From NCBI GenBank assembly GCA_036403515.1, contig DASWQV010000026.1, positions 1 through 33,704 on the forward strand: a DNA stretch of 33,704 bases, given 5' to 3'. This DNA is from VRUE01 sp036403515 (GTDB lineage Bacteria > Actinomycetota > Thermoleophilia > Solirubrobacterales > 70-9). Numbering within the stretch: position 1 is the first letter of the stretch; every line of letters begins with the position of its first letter. A model generated the notes under the pieces. That model saw only the letters and a list, made by a program, of their open reading frames with translations. It was not told the DNA's origin and did no database searches. Made by a program: the position numbers and the translations under genes. Shown in pieces: positions 24,475-31,361 of this stretch.

Positions 24475-24705
24475 ATGGGAACACAGGAGACCGGCCAGGT
24501 CACCGGCACCAAGGACAAGGACTACAACGTGATCTGGTTCACCGAGCAGTGCCTGAGCAATGTCCTTCGGCTCGACACCTACATTGAAGACGCCGAGCGC
24601 GAGGACGACAGCGAGCTCGCCGATTTCTTTCGCCGCGCCCAGGAGACCAGCCGCAAGGGAGCCGAGCAGGGCAAGGAGATGCTCGCAAAACGGCTAGCCG
24701 CTTGA
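24475..24705 (+). CDS. Small conserved hypothetical protein (76 aa)
   Basis: A 76-residue acidic, soluble, mostly helical protein (YNVIWFTEQCLSNVLRLDTY, EREDDSELADFFRRAQETSR, KGAEQGKEMLAKRLA). It has no signal peptide or TM segment. The helix pattern recalls a single helical pair of a ferritin-like bundle, but I cannot assign a family. The ATG at 24475 follows AAGGAGA, and a SigB/SigF-type promoter lies at a normal distance, so expression under stress is likely. It is divergent from the MMPL gene and convergent with the ferritin-like gene. Confidence 0.8.
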   Translation: MGTQETGQVTGTKDKDYNVIWFTEQCLSNVLRLDTYIEDAEREDDSELADFFRRAQETSRKGAEQGKEMLAKRLAA

Positions 24706-24721
24706 ACGGTCGGGCGGCCGG

Positions 24722-25696
24722 CTAGGGGTGACTCGAGCTGGCCGCCCGCTGCCAGCTGCGCGACAGCCGGTTTCCAGCCTCGCGCTCCTCCGCCTGGATC
24801 CGCTCGGCCACCAGCTCCGTCTCCTCATCGCCGGCCCTCCGGGCGACACGCGCGAGCAGCCGGTAGGCGGCTATCTCGAGGTGCTCGAAGGCGAAGGCGA
24901 AACCGGTCAGCTTCGCCGTCGTGTCCGGTTGGGCGGCGAAGAAGGCACCGACACCGATACCGCCGACGCCCAGCGCCGCATCCTTGGCCTTGGATGGCTT
25001 GGCGCCCCGGGCCTGCAGCCGTTCCCTGATCAATCGCTCGTGTCCTTCTGTCTCCTCCAGGTGCATGCGGAAGATCCGCTTCAGCTCCTCGTCCTTGACC
25101 AGCTTCGGCGCGACTTTGAGCAGCTGCGACGCCTGCTGCTCGATCGCGTGCGCGTCGGCGAGGTAGCGGTTGAGCCGTGTCTCCGGCGCTTTGCCTTTGC
25201 CGTCGCGGAGCGAAGCGTCGACTGCCAGCTCAAAGGCGGCTTCGAGGCGGTCCGCCATACCCTGCTCCTCAGCCGCGATTTCGCTCGCCATGCTCGCGGT
25301 CTCGGCGTCGCCGGCAGCTTCCGCGGTCTGCTTCAGCAGCTCGTAGGCGGCAAGCTCCATGTGCTCGTAGGAGAAGGCGTGGGCGGTCAACTTGCCCGGC
25401 GTGTCCGGCTGGACGTAGGCGAAGAGGATCATGCCCAGCCCGCCGGCCTTGCCGGCCAAGTCCTTGCTGGTCGACGGGTCGGCGCCGTGGGCTTCGAGCC
25501 TCTCGCGCACACGGTGCTCATGGCCTTCGGTCTCGGTCAGGTGCTCGGCGAAGATTGCCGCCAGGCGCTCGTCGCCGGCCAGCGCCGGCGCCTTGCGCAT
25601 CTGAGTCAGCGCCTGCGCCTCGATCGAGTGCACGTCGGCCAGCTGCTTGACCAGCTTCTTCACTGCTTTGGCACCGAGCGAGGTGTCCGTAGGCAT
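24722..25696 (-). CDS. Ferritin-like protein with two tandem domains (DUF892/YciE-type)
   Basis: A 324-residue protein made of two copies of one four-helix unit. Copy 1 has LVKQLADVHSIEAQALTQM, HLTETEGHEHRVRERLEAHG and FSYEHMELAAYELLKQTAEA; copy 2 has LNRYLADAHAIEQQASQLL, HLEETEGHERLIRERLQARG and FAFEHLEIAAYRLLARVARR. The recurring E-x-x-H and E-x-x-x-x-H residues suit a di-iron site as in YciE/YciF proteins, which are stress-induced. Each copy also has a Gly-rich loop (AGGLGMILFAYVQPDTPGKL). The ATG at 25696 has GGAGG only 1-2 nt upstream; a TTG at 25729 is an alternative. A degenerate stress-type promoter lies just upstream. Confidence 0.85.
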   Translation of the reverse strand: MPTDTSLGAKAVKKLVKQLADVHSIEAQALTQMRKAPALAGDERLAAIFAEHLTETEGHEHRVRERLEAHGADPSTSKDLAGKAGGLGMILFAYVQPDTPGKLTAHAFSYEHMELAAYELLKQTAEAAGDAETASMASEIAAEEQGMADRLEAAFELAVDASLRDGKGKAPETRLNRYLADAHAIEQQASQLLKVAPKLVKDEELKRIFRMHLEETEGHERLIRERLQARGAKPSKAKDAALGVGGIGVGAFFAAQPDTTAKLTGFAFAFEHLEIAAYRLLARVARRAGDEETELVAERIQAEEREAGNRLSRSWQRAASSSHP

Positions 25697-25705
25697 ACCT
25701 CCGGG

Positions 25706-25731
25706 GTGCCCATCCGAGCTGCTGCCCAAAC
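25706..25731 (-). promoter_or_regulatory. Degenerate SigB/SigF-type promoter of the ferritin-like gene
   Basis: On the minus strand GTTTGG (25731-25726), a 14-bp spacer and GGGCAC (25711-25706), with one change from GGGTA. The start site would be within a few bases of the ATG at 25696, giving a nearly leaderless message. Weaker than the other examples. Confidence 0.35.
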
Positions 25732-25784
25732 GCGATTCCCTTCTTCGCCCTTCCCGTTTCCACGCCCCGGTAGGCTCGTGGCAG

Positions 25785-26822
25785 GTGCCGCGGACGATGC
25801 CGAACAGCGCTCGCATCGCCTGGGTTTGCGCGACGGCGCTGGCCGTCTTCTTCGTCTGGCTGTTGGTGCCGGCGCGGACCAACGTCGGGATTGGCTTCTT
25901 CTACGTCGTGCCGATCGGACTTGCGGCCTGGTGGGGCGGCAGGCGAGCTGGCGGGGTCGCGCTGCTCGGCTGCGCCTGCCTCTACGTCATCGGCTCCGCG
26001 ATTCATCCGGTCCCGCACCTCGGCGCGACGTTCGCCGTGCGGCTGCTCACCTTCGTCGCGGTGGCGATCCTCGCTTCGCTGCTGAGGGAGAAAATGACGG
26101 GGCTCGAGCACTCGCTGGAGGAACTCGAGGCGATCAGGGCGGCGCTCACGCCGTCTGCCCTGCCCCAGCTGCCAGGCGTCGAGGCCGCGGCTGCCTTTGT
26201 TCCCTCCGAGTACGGGGTCTCGGGCGACTTCTACCTGCTCACCAACGGTCCCGACAGCTCCGCCGTCGCGATCGTCGGCGACGTCGTTGGGCATGGCCCC
26301 GAGGCGGCTCGCCTGGCGACCTTCATCCGCGCCCGCTTTGCGGCTTTCGCCGCCAGCACCAGCGACCCCGCCGAGCTGCTGATGCTGGCCAACCGGGCGC
26401 TCTTCGAGCGGCCGCGCCATACGCGCGAGCTGGTCAGCGCGGTCTGCCTGCGCTTCCGCGCCGAGCAGGCGCAGCTGTCCTGGGCGGTGGCGGGACACCC
26501 ACTGCCGTTGCGATTGCCTGGGCTGGACGAGCTCCCCGCGGAACCCTCGACCTTCCTGCTCGGAGCCGATGCCGACCTGGAGCTCAGCAATCGCGAGACA
26601 CCGCTGCGGGCGGGCGACGGGGTCGTCGTCTACACGGACGGCGCCACCGACGTACGCAACGACGGAGCGATGCTCGGCATCGACGGGCTATCGCGGCTGC
26701 TCAGGCCTCTGGCCGAGCTCCCGCCGCCGGCGATCGTCAACCAGGTTGAGAAAGCGATTCTCGATTGGGCCGGGGGGCCGGTCCGGGACGATCTCTGCCT
26801 GCTCGTTCTGAAGCCACAGTGA
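25785..26822 (+). CDS. Membrane-anchored SpoIIE/PP2C phosphatase
   Basis: A 345-residue protein with three to four TM segments in the first 95 residues (IAWVCATALAVFFVWLLVPA, GIGFFYVVPIGLAAWWGG, GGVALLGCACLYVIGSAI, RLLTFVAVAILASLL). A short helical linker leads to a PP2C SpoIIE domain. The metal-binding Asp residues are in GVSGDFYLLT, IVGDVVGHGPEAA, VVYTDGATDVRND and VRDDLCLLVL. It should dephosphorylate a STAS anti-anti-sigma protein in response to a membrane signal. The GTG at 25785 is used here; an ATG at 25797 is also possible. Its last 86 bp overlap the convergent zinc-ribbon gene. It is the second PP2C of the window. Confidence 0.9.
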   Translation: MPRTMPNSARIAWVCATALAVFFVWLLVPARTNVGIGFFYVVPIGLAAWWGGRRAGGVALLGCACLYVIGSAIHPVPHLGATFAVRLLTFVAVAILASLLREKMTGLEHSLEELEAIRAALTPSALPQLPGVEAAAAFVPSEYGVSGDFYLLTNGPDSSAVAIVGDVVGHGPEAARLATFIRARFAAFAASTSDPAELLMLANRALFERPRHTRELVSAVCLRFRAEQAQLSWAVAGHPLPLRLPGLDELPAEPSTFLLGADADLELSNRETPLRAGDGVVVYTDGATDVRNDGAMLGIDGLSRLLRPLAELPPPAIVNQVEKAILDWAGGPVRDDLCLLVLKPQ

Positions 26823-27003
26823 GCGGCAGGCTCCTCGGCTTGCGGGGTTTCGAATCCGTCCCTCCGGGGAAGTCGATCGATTCGAAGGCCTTGAAAACAA
26901 GCGGCGTCGCGATCTGATCGCGGACCTGACAACGGGGACAGTTCTCGAGGGCAGCCGCGTGCATCGCGTTGTAGCGGCTCCCACACCTTTCGCAACTGAA
27001 CAT
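26737..27003 (-). CDS. Small zinc-ribbon protein
   Basis: An 88-residue protein beginning FSCERCGSRYNAMHAAALEN followed by CPRCQVRD: two CxxC pairs 18 residues apart, a zinc-ribbon knuckle. A conserved-looking LVFKAFESIDF follows, then a low-complexity basic, Pro-rich tail that is read from the strand opposite the PP2C gene's 3' end. The ATG at 27003 follows GAGGAGC at good spacing, and a very good stress-type promoter lies upstream. The role is unknown; small zinc ribbons of this kind often bind nucleic acid or protein. Confidence 0.78.
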   Translation of the reverse strand: MFSCERCGSRYNAMHAAALENCPRCQVRDQIATPLVFKAFESIDFPGGTDSKPRKPRSLPLTVASERAGRDRPGPAPRPNRESLSQPG

Positions 27004-27044
27004 CTCTCTGCGCTCCTCGCTTAGACAACCCGGATGCAAGCTCA

Positions 27045-27071
27045 TTACCCAAGGTGACGGAACGTCTAAAC
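27045..27071 (-). promoter_or_regulatory. SigB/SigF-type promoter of the zinc-ribbon gene
   Basis: On the minus strand GTTTAG (27071-27066), a 15-bp spacer and GGGTAA (27050-27045). The predicted start near 27038 gives a leader of about 35 nt with the ribosome binding site. This is one of the two best matches to the GTTTAA/GGGTAA consensus. Confidence 0.68.
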
Positions 27072-27129
27072 CTTTGATGTAAAAATCTGATGCCCGAACA
27101 GAAATCCAAGATCGAGCGGTGAGGCCCGC

Positions 27130-28047
27130 ATGAAGGAAGCCGGGTTTCGACATGACGCTTTGATCTATGCCGGCGCCGAGGACTTCCTCTCCGCGACCGC
27201 TCCCTTCCTGCGCGAGGCGCTCGGGGCCGGCGAAGCGGCGCTGGTGGCGGTCAGCCAGGCAAACAGGGCGTTGCTCGAAGGTGAGTTGGGCGCCGATGCC
27301 GCCGAGATTCGCTTTGCGGAGATGGAACGGCTGGGACGCAACCCGGCGCGGATCATTCCGTTGTGGCGGGAATTCCTCGATGTCAACCCCGGCCGGCCGG
27401 TTCGCGGTATTGGCGAACCGGTTTGGCCCGGGCGCGAACCTGCCGAGATCGACGAGTGCGAGCGCCACGAGTCGCTGCTCAACGTCGCCTTCTCCTCCTC
27501 GCCGGCCTTTGCGCTGCTCTGCCCCTACGATGCCCGCGCCTTTGGCGACGAACTCCTCGAGAAGGTCGCCCACTCCCATCGCGCGGTGGCGCGTGGCGGC
27601 GTCGACAGTCCGAGCGACGAATACCTGATCAGCAGGGATTGCTTCGCGGGCTCGCTGAGCAGCCGCCCTGCCGGCGCCGAGGCCTTCGAGTTCGATCGGC
27701 CCAAGCTCGGCGAGGTCAGGCGCCGGGTCGAGCGCGCTGCCGCACGGGCCGGGCTCAGCGCGTCGGAGGCCGCCGACCTCGTCATCGCCGCCAGCGAGGT
27801 AGCGGCGAACAGCATCGCCTATGGCGGCGGGGCCGGCACCCTGGGCATATGGCTCGAGGAAAGCCGCCTGCTGGTCGAGTTCGAGGACACCGGCACGATC
27901 GAGGAGCCGCTGGCCGGTCGGCTGCGACCGCGGCCAACCCAGGAGGGCGGCCGAGGCCTCTGGCTGGCCAATCAGCTCTGTGACCTCGTCCAGGTCCGCT
28001 CCGCCCCAGGCCGCACGACGATCCGCCTGCATGCCTCCCGGCGATAG
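27130..28047 (+). CDS. MEDS-domain / HATPase anti-sigma-like regulatory protein
   Basis: A 305-residue cytoplasmic protein. Residues 1-180 form a MEDS (DcmR-type sensory) domain: FRHDALIYAGAEDFLSATAP, ALVAVSQANRALLE, REFLDVNPGRPVRGIGEPVW, FALLCPYDARAF. Residues about 195-305 are a GHKL ATPase of the RsbW/anti-sigma type, with the N-box in VIAASEVAANSIAYGGG, a degenerate G1 box (EFEDTGTIEEP) and the G2-like GGRGLWLANQLCDLV. Proteins of this layout are thought to act as switch kinases or anti-sigma factors in partner-switching modules. A GTGAGG ribosome binding site precedes the ATG. Its presence near PP2C phosphatases and stress promoters supports that role. Confidence 0.88.
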   Translation: MKEAGFRHDALIYAGAEDFLSATAPFLREALGAGEAALVAVSQANRALLEGELGADAAEIRFAEMERLGRNPARIIPLWREFLDVNPGRPVRGIGEPVWPGREPAEIDECERHESLLNVAFSSSPAFALLCPYDARAFGDELLEKVAHSHRAVARGGVDSPSDEYLISRDCFAGSLSSRPAGAEAFEFDRPKLGEVRRRVERAAARAGLSASEAADLVIAASEVAANSIAYGGGAGTLGIWLEESRLLVEFEDTGTIEEPLAGRLRPRPTQEGGRGLWLANQLCDLVQVRSAPGRTTIRLHASRR

Positions 28048-28062
28048 AGCGAGAAGGGCTGG

Positions 28063-28275
28063 CTAGAGCTCCGGCGCAGGTGGTCCGGGCTCCGGCGGGT
28101 CGAGCGGCGGCTGCGGCTCAGGCGGTCCCGGATCGGGCCGCGGCGGCTCTGGCGCGGGATCGGGGCTTGGCGGCGCGGGCGGGCCTGGCTCCGGCGCTGG
28201 CGTTGGCGGGCCGGGATGGGGAGTCTCGGCGGTTTGGCCCGAGTAGCTCCTTCCCTCTCCGAGCCGATCGTTCAT
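28063..28275 (-). CDS. Small proline-rich protein
   Basis: A 70-residue protein: a short polar start (MNDRLGEGRSYSGQTAETP) then about 50 residues dominated by Pro with Glu, Asp, Gly and Ala (PEPGPPAPPSPDP, PPEPQPPLDPPEP). There is no Cys, no TM segment and no signal peptide. The ATG at 28275 has GAGGA at good spacing, which supports a real gene. The underlying DNA is a degenerate GGC/CCG-rich repeat, so length is probably variable. It lies 16 bp after DUF4235 on the same strand and likely shares its stress promoter. Function unknown. Confidence 0.55.
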   Translation of the reverse strand: MNDRLGEGRSYSGQTAETPHPGPPTPAPEPGPPAPPSPDPAPEPPRPDPGPPEPQPPLDPPEPGPPAPEL

Positions 28276-28291
28276 CGCATTCCTCGCTGTT

Positions 28292-28564
28292 TCAATGAGC
28301 CGTGTCTTCCTCGCCGGGCCAGACGCCGGTGAGCGAGGCGAAGCTCAGTCGGGTGCCACGGTCGACCATGCCTTTGACGACGCGGAAGAGCGCCCCCTCG
28401 AGCGCCAGTGCCGCAAGCAGCTTGGGATAGGAGACATCGCGGTCCTCCGCCTCCGGTGCCTCCTCTTCGTCGAATACCGCCCAGATCCGCTCGAAGCCCT
28501 TCTGGGCGGCGAAGCCCGCGGCCAGGCCGGCAAGGATTCCGATCGGCGCGAAGACGACTTTCAC
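28292..28564 (-). CDS. DUF4235 small membrane protein
   Basis: A 90-residue protein of the DUF4235 family: one or two N-terminal hydrophobic segments (VVFAPIGILAGLAAGFAAQK), an acidic linker (FDEEEAPEAEDRDVSYPK) and a second hydrophobic stretch (LLAALALEGALFRVVKGMVD) followed by DRGTRLSFASLTGVWPGEE. The family is typical of actinobacteria and has no known function. The GTG at 28564 lies about 10 bases downstream of a SigB/SigF-type -10 element, so the transcript would be almost leaderless. Confidence 0.82.
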   Translation of the reverse strand: MKVVFAPIGILAGLAAGFAAQKGFERIWAVFDEEEAPEAEDRDVSYPKLLAALALEGALFRVVKGMVDRGTRLSFASLTGVWPGEEDTAH

Positions 28565-28573
28565 GCGGCTGAG

Positions 28574-28599
28574 CTACCCGCCGCCGATCCGAGACAAAC
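28574..28599 (-). promoter_or_regulatory. SigB/SigF-type promoter of DUF4235 (leaderless)
   Basis: On the minus strand GTTTGT (28599-28594), a 14-bp spacer and GGGTAG (28579-28574). The predicted start site, near 28567, is only about 3 nt from the GTG start codon. Confidence 0.62.
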
Positions 28600-28609
28600 G
28601 CCGGCCGGT

Positions 28610-29632
28610 CTACTCGAGCAGAGCGAGGACCTCGCGCTCAATGCGGGCTCGCTGCCCGGCGTCCAGCGTCTTGTGCTTGGACGCGCTCGGCAGCCGGATC
28701 GTCGCGCCGTCGCGGAAGCGGTCGAGCAGGGTCGGATCGATGTAGGAGCTGCGGGCGACCGCCGGCGTGTTGCCGAGGCGCTCGGCGACGCGCTTGACCG
28801 CCGTCCGGATCGCCCGCTCGGCGCCCCCTCTCGATTTCGGCGCCCCCTCTCGGGCCAGCTCGACCGCGGCGAGGACCGTGCCGTGCCAGGTGCGGAAGTC
28901 CTTGGCGGAGAATTCGTCGCCGATCTTCTCGCGAAGGTAGGCGTTGACCTCGTCGGAGCGGACGTCTTGCCAGCTGCCGTTCTCGCGAAAGACGAGCAGG
29001 TCCTCTGGGCCGCTGCGCCGCCGCCGCATCGCTTCGATCACCTGCTGAATTTCGCCGTCGCGAATCGATTGCACGCGGCGCTGGCCGCTCTTGGCGGGGA
29101 AGTCGAAGACGACCTCGCCGTCGCTGATCGAGACGTGTTCGCGCCGCACGGTCGCGACGCCGAAGCTTTCGTTGGCCTCGGCGTACTCCTCGCCGCCGAT
29201 CCGGAAGAAGCCGAGGTCGAGCAGCCGCACCGCGCAGGCCAGCGCCCGCTCGCGCGGCATGCCCTCGCGGCCGAGATCCCGCTTCACCTCTCGGCGCAGG
29301 CGCGGCAGGGCCTTGGCGAACTCCCGCATCGACTCGAACTTTCGCGCGGCGGCCTTATCCTGCCAGCGCTGGTGGTAGAGGTATTGCTTGCGACCGGCCG
29401 CGTCGAGGCCGGTCGCCTGGATGTGGCCGAACGGCTCGGGGCAGATCCAGACGTCCCGCCAGGCCGGCGGGATTCCCAGACCGCGGATCCGGGCCAGCGT
29501 CTCCTCGTCTTCGATCCGCCCGCCGCCGACATCCTCGTAGACGAAGCCCCGGCCATGCCCCCGCCGCCGGATTCCGCTGGCGGAGCAGTCGGAGCGCTTG
29601 AGCCGGCCGGTTAGGGCCGCGGCTCTCCCCAG
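28610..29632 (-). CDS. DNA topoisomerase IB (start codon unclear)
   Basis: A eukaryotic-type/bacterial topoisomerase IB, about 335 residues, which relaxes supercoils through a 3'-phosphotyrosine intermediate. The N-terminal domain is clear (RLKRSDCSASGIRRRGHGRG, IPPAWRDVWICPEPFGHIQA, TGLDAAGRKQYLYHQRWQ). The catalytic domain has the expected Arg (GEIQQVIEAMRRRRSG region), Lys (FPAKSGQRRVQS), His (FRTWHGTVLAAVEL) and nucleophile Tyr (VARSSYIDPTLLDRF). The first in-frame ATG, at 29329, lies inside the protein, after about 90 conserved residues. No ATG, GTG or TTG precedes the conserved N-terminus in frame; a CTG at 29632 is the only near-start. It overlaps the end of the upstream small membrane protein gene and probably shares its promoter. 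Confidence 0.85.
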   Translation of the reverse strand: MGRAAALTGRLKRSDCSASGIRRRGHGRGFVYEDVGGGRIEDEETLARIRGLGIPPAWRDVWICPEPFGHIQATGLDAAGRKQYLYHQRWQDKAAARKFESMREFAKALPRLRREVKRDLGREGMPRERALACAVRLLDLGFFRIGGEEYAEANESFGVATVRREHVSISDGEVVFDFPAKSGQRRVQSIRDGEIQQVIEAMRRRRSGPEDLLVFRENGSWQDVRSDEVNAYLREKIGDEFSAKDFRTWHGTVLAAVELAREGAPKSRGGAERAIRTAVKRVAERLGNTPAVARSSYIDPTLLDRFRDGATIRLPSASKHKTLDAGQRARIEREVLALLE

Positions 29633-29832
29633 GCGCCCTTGGGCGTGTCGCTCTCGACGGTTTTGGGCCCGGCCGACGGCGCTTCGATGGTTTCGTCGGC
29701 CCGCCGCTGCGTGCCGACATAGGCGAGGAAGGCCAAGAAGGCAGGCACCGCGATGACCAGCGCGAAGATCGGGCTCCAGGCGACCGCGATCAGGGCGAGC
29801 ACGACGATGACGACGAGTGGGATCAAGTACAT
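29611..29832 (-). CDS. Small membrane protein
   Basis: A 73-residue protein with two closely spaced TM segments (YLIPLVVIVVLALIAVAWSP and IFALVIAVPAFLAFLAYVG) and a polar C-terminal tail (TIEAPSAGPKTVESDTPKG). I do not recognise a family. The ATG at 29832 is chosen because the TM begins there and because a stress-type -10 element ends 11 bases upstream, which makes the message nearly leaderless and explains the lack of a ribosome binding site. A TTG at 29865 would lie within the promoter. It precedes topoisomerase IB in a likely operon. Confidence 0.72.
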   Translation of the reverse strand: MYLIPLVVIVVLALIAVAWSPIFALVIAVPAFLAFLAYVGTQRRADETIEAPSAGPKTVESDTPKGAWGEPRP

Positions 29833-29842
29833 GTGAGTGCTG

Positions 29843-29867
29843 CTACCCCGGCCTGCGCCCGCCAAAC
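29843..29867 (-). promoter_or_regulatory. SigB/SigF-type promoter of the small membrane protein and topoisomerase IB
   Basis: On the minus strand GTTTGG (29867-29862), a 13-bp spacer and GGGTAG (29848-29843). The start site near 29836 is about 4 nt from the ATG at 29832. Confidence 0.62.
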
Positions 29868-29885
29868 AGACACGGGCGCCCAGGC

Positions 29886-30620
29886 CTATGCGGCCAGCGA
29901 GAGTCCCTGCCGCAGCATCCGTGCGTTGGCCGGCGCGAAGCCGCGCCAGTCGTTGTTGAGGTAGACGAAGACCTCGCGGCGGGCCCGCCAGGCGGCGATC
30001 CGGTGCCGCCAGCGGTCGAGCTCGGCCAGCGAGTAATTGCCGTCCCGTCCCCGGGAGCCGTAATGCAGGCGAAGGTAGGCCAGCTCTCCGGCGGGACCCG
30101 CCTGCGGCAGCTCACGCCGGGCGTCGTTTCCGAGCGCCAGCGAGGCGCCGTGCTCGGCGAGGATGTCCCTCACCTCGTCGGCGAACCAGCTCGGATGGCG
30201 GAACTCGAAGCAGTGCCGGGCCGGCGGGAAGGTCCGCAGGGCCGAGTCGAGCAGGGCGTCGTCGCGATGCAGGCTCTCGGGCAACTGCCAGAGCACCGGT
30301 CCGAGGCGGTTGGCCTCGCGCAGCGGTTCGAGCGGCTCCCAGAATCGCGCCACCCCTTCCTCGATGTTCTGCAAGCGGCGCATATGCGTGAGGTAGCGGC
30401 TTCCCTTGACCGCGAAGAGGAAGTCCTCGGGCGTCTGCTCGACCCACGCTTCGACGGTCTCGCGCTTGGGCAGGCGGTAAAAGGTGGCGTTGACCTCGAC
30501 GGTGTCGAAGCTCTCCGCGTAGCGTTCGAGCCAGCGCCGCGCCGGCAGTCCATCCGGGTAGAGCTTGCCGCGCCAGCTGCGGTAGCTCCAGCCCGAGCAG
30601 CCGATCCAGACCCGTTCCAT
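29886..30620 (-). CDS. DUF72 family protein (YecE-like)
   Basis: A 244-residue TIM-barrel-like protein of the DUF72/YecE family: VWIGCSGWSYRSWRGKLYP at the N-terminus, YAESFDTVEVNATFYRLPKR, FLFAVKGSRYLTHMRRL, LGPVLWQLPESLHRD, HCFEFRHPSWFADEV, YLRLHYGSRGRDGNYS and VFVYLNNDWRGFAPANA at the C-terminus. The order and spacing are those of the family, so the gene is complete. Its biochemical role is not known. The ATG at 30620 follows GAGG. It is divergent from the HAD hydrolase; the 45-bp gap holds a stress-type promoter facing the HAD gene only. Confidence 0.92.
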   Translation of the reverse strand: MERVWIGCSGWSYRSWRGKLYPDGLPARRWLERYAESFDTVEVNATFYRLPKRETVEAWVEQTPEDFLFAVKGSRYLTHMRRLQNIEEGVARFWEPLEPLREANRLGPVLWQLPESLHRDDALLDSALRTFPPARHCFEFRHPSWFADEVRDILAEHGASLALGNDARRELPQAGPAGELAYLRLHYGSRGRDGNYSLAELDRWRHRIAAWRARREVFVYLNNDWRGFAPANARMLRQGLSLAA

Positions 30621-30636
30621 AGTCCTCGGCTTCCCC

Positions 30637-30663
30637 GTTTCGGCTTGCCGCAATCGCGGGTAG
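30637..30663 (+). promoter_or_regulatory. SigB/SigF-type promoter of the HAD hydrolase
   Basis: GTTTCG (30637-30642), a 15-bp spacer and GGGTAG (30658-30663). The predicted start site, about 30670, lies just after the annotated GTG at 30666 and would favour the internal GTG at 30705 as the start. Confidence 0.55.
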
Positions 30664-30665
30664 CG

Positions 30666-31361
30666 GTGGCCATCGCGCAGCCCACGCCCGAAAGCCCGCC
30701 AACGGTGATCCTCGACATCGACGGCACCCTGGTCGACACCAACTACCACCACGCGCTCGCCTGGCACCGTGCCCTGCGCGCCCACGGCCAGGCGGTGCAG
30801 ATGTGGAAGGTTCATCGCCACATCGGGATGGGCGGCGATCAGATCGTCGAGGCCTTGATCGGTGGCCAAGCGGCCGCTGAGCATGGGGATGAAATTCGCG
30901 GCGCCGAGGCCGAGGCCTACGAGGAGCTGATCGGAGAAGTGGAGGCGATGCAGGGAGCGCACGAGCTGCTGCGCGACCTGCGAGAGAAGGGCCTCCCCAC
31001 AATTCTCGCCAGCTCAGCGAAGGAGGACGAGGTTGAGCACTATCTCAACCTCCTCGACGCGCGCGGCCTGGTCGATGCCTGGACCACCTCTGCCGACGTC
31101 GAGAAGACCAAGCCTGCCCCCGACCTCGTCCAGGTCGCCCTCGAGAAGGCCGAGGGCGACGGCCCGGCGCTGATGATCGGCGACTCGGTCTGGGACGCGA
31201 AGGCCGCGAGCGCCGCCGGGGTGGCGACGCTCGCTGTGCTGACCGGTGGCTTCTCAGAGGAAGAGCTGAGAGAGGCCGGCGCGGTCGAGGTTGTCAAGGA
31301 GATCGACGAGATCCGCGAGCGGCTTGGAACGCTGCTCGACCTCGCCGCCGCAAAGGCTTAG
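30666..31361 (+). CDS. HAD-superfamily hydrolase (phosphatase-like)
   Basis: A HAD hydrolase of 231 residues with all four motifs: I in VILDIDGTLVDTNYHH (nucleophile Asp and second Asp), II in LPTILASSAKEDEVE (Ser), III Lys in KTKPAPDLVQVAL and IV in ALMIGDSVWDAKAAS. An alpha-helical C1-type cap lies between motifs I and II (HALAWHRALRAHGQAVQMWK onward), as in beta-phosphoglucomutase and phosphoglycolate phosphatase relatives. It probably removes phosphate from a small metabolite. The GTG at 30666 gives a 12-residue lead; a GTG at 30705 starts directly at motif I and fits the promoter position better. Its stop overlaps that of the convergent PfpI gene (TTAG). Confidence 0.88.
   Translation: MAIAQPTPESPPTVILDIDGTLVDTNYHHALAWHRALRAHGQAVQMWKVHRHIGMGGDQIVEALIGGQAAAEHGDEIRGAEAEAYEELIGEVEAMQGAHELLRDLREKGLPTILASSAKEDEVEHYLNLLDARGLVDAWTTSADVEKTKPAPDLVQVALEKAEGDGPALMIGDSVWDAKAASAAGVATLAVLTGGFSEEELREAGAVEVVKEIDEIRERLGTLLDLAAAKA

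Noticed and set aside
24728..26749. A 673-codon plus-strand frame, the longest in the window
   Set aside because: It runs opposite the ferritin-like gene and out of frame through the PP2C gene, with Arg/Ala low complexity and no domain. Both real genes have clear motifs.
26737..28032. Reading the zinc-ribbon frame as one 431-residue protein from 28032
   Set aside because: The part above 27003 is antisense to the MEDS-HATPase gene. The CxxC start at 27003 with its ribosome binding site and promoter defines the real gene.
28063..28275. CRISPR-like or satellite array in the GC-rich repeat
   Set aside because: The repeats are short, degenerate and without regular spacers; they are explained by Pro-rich codons.
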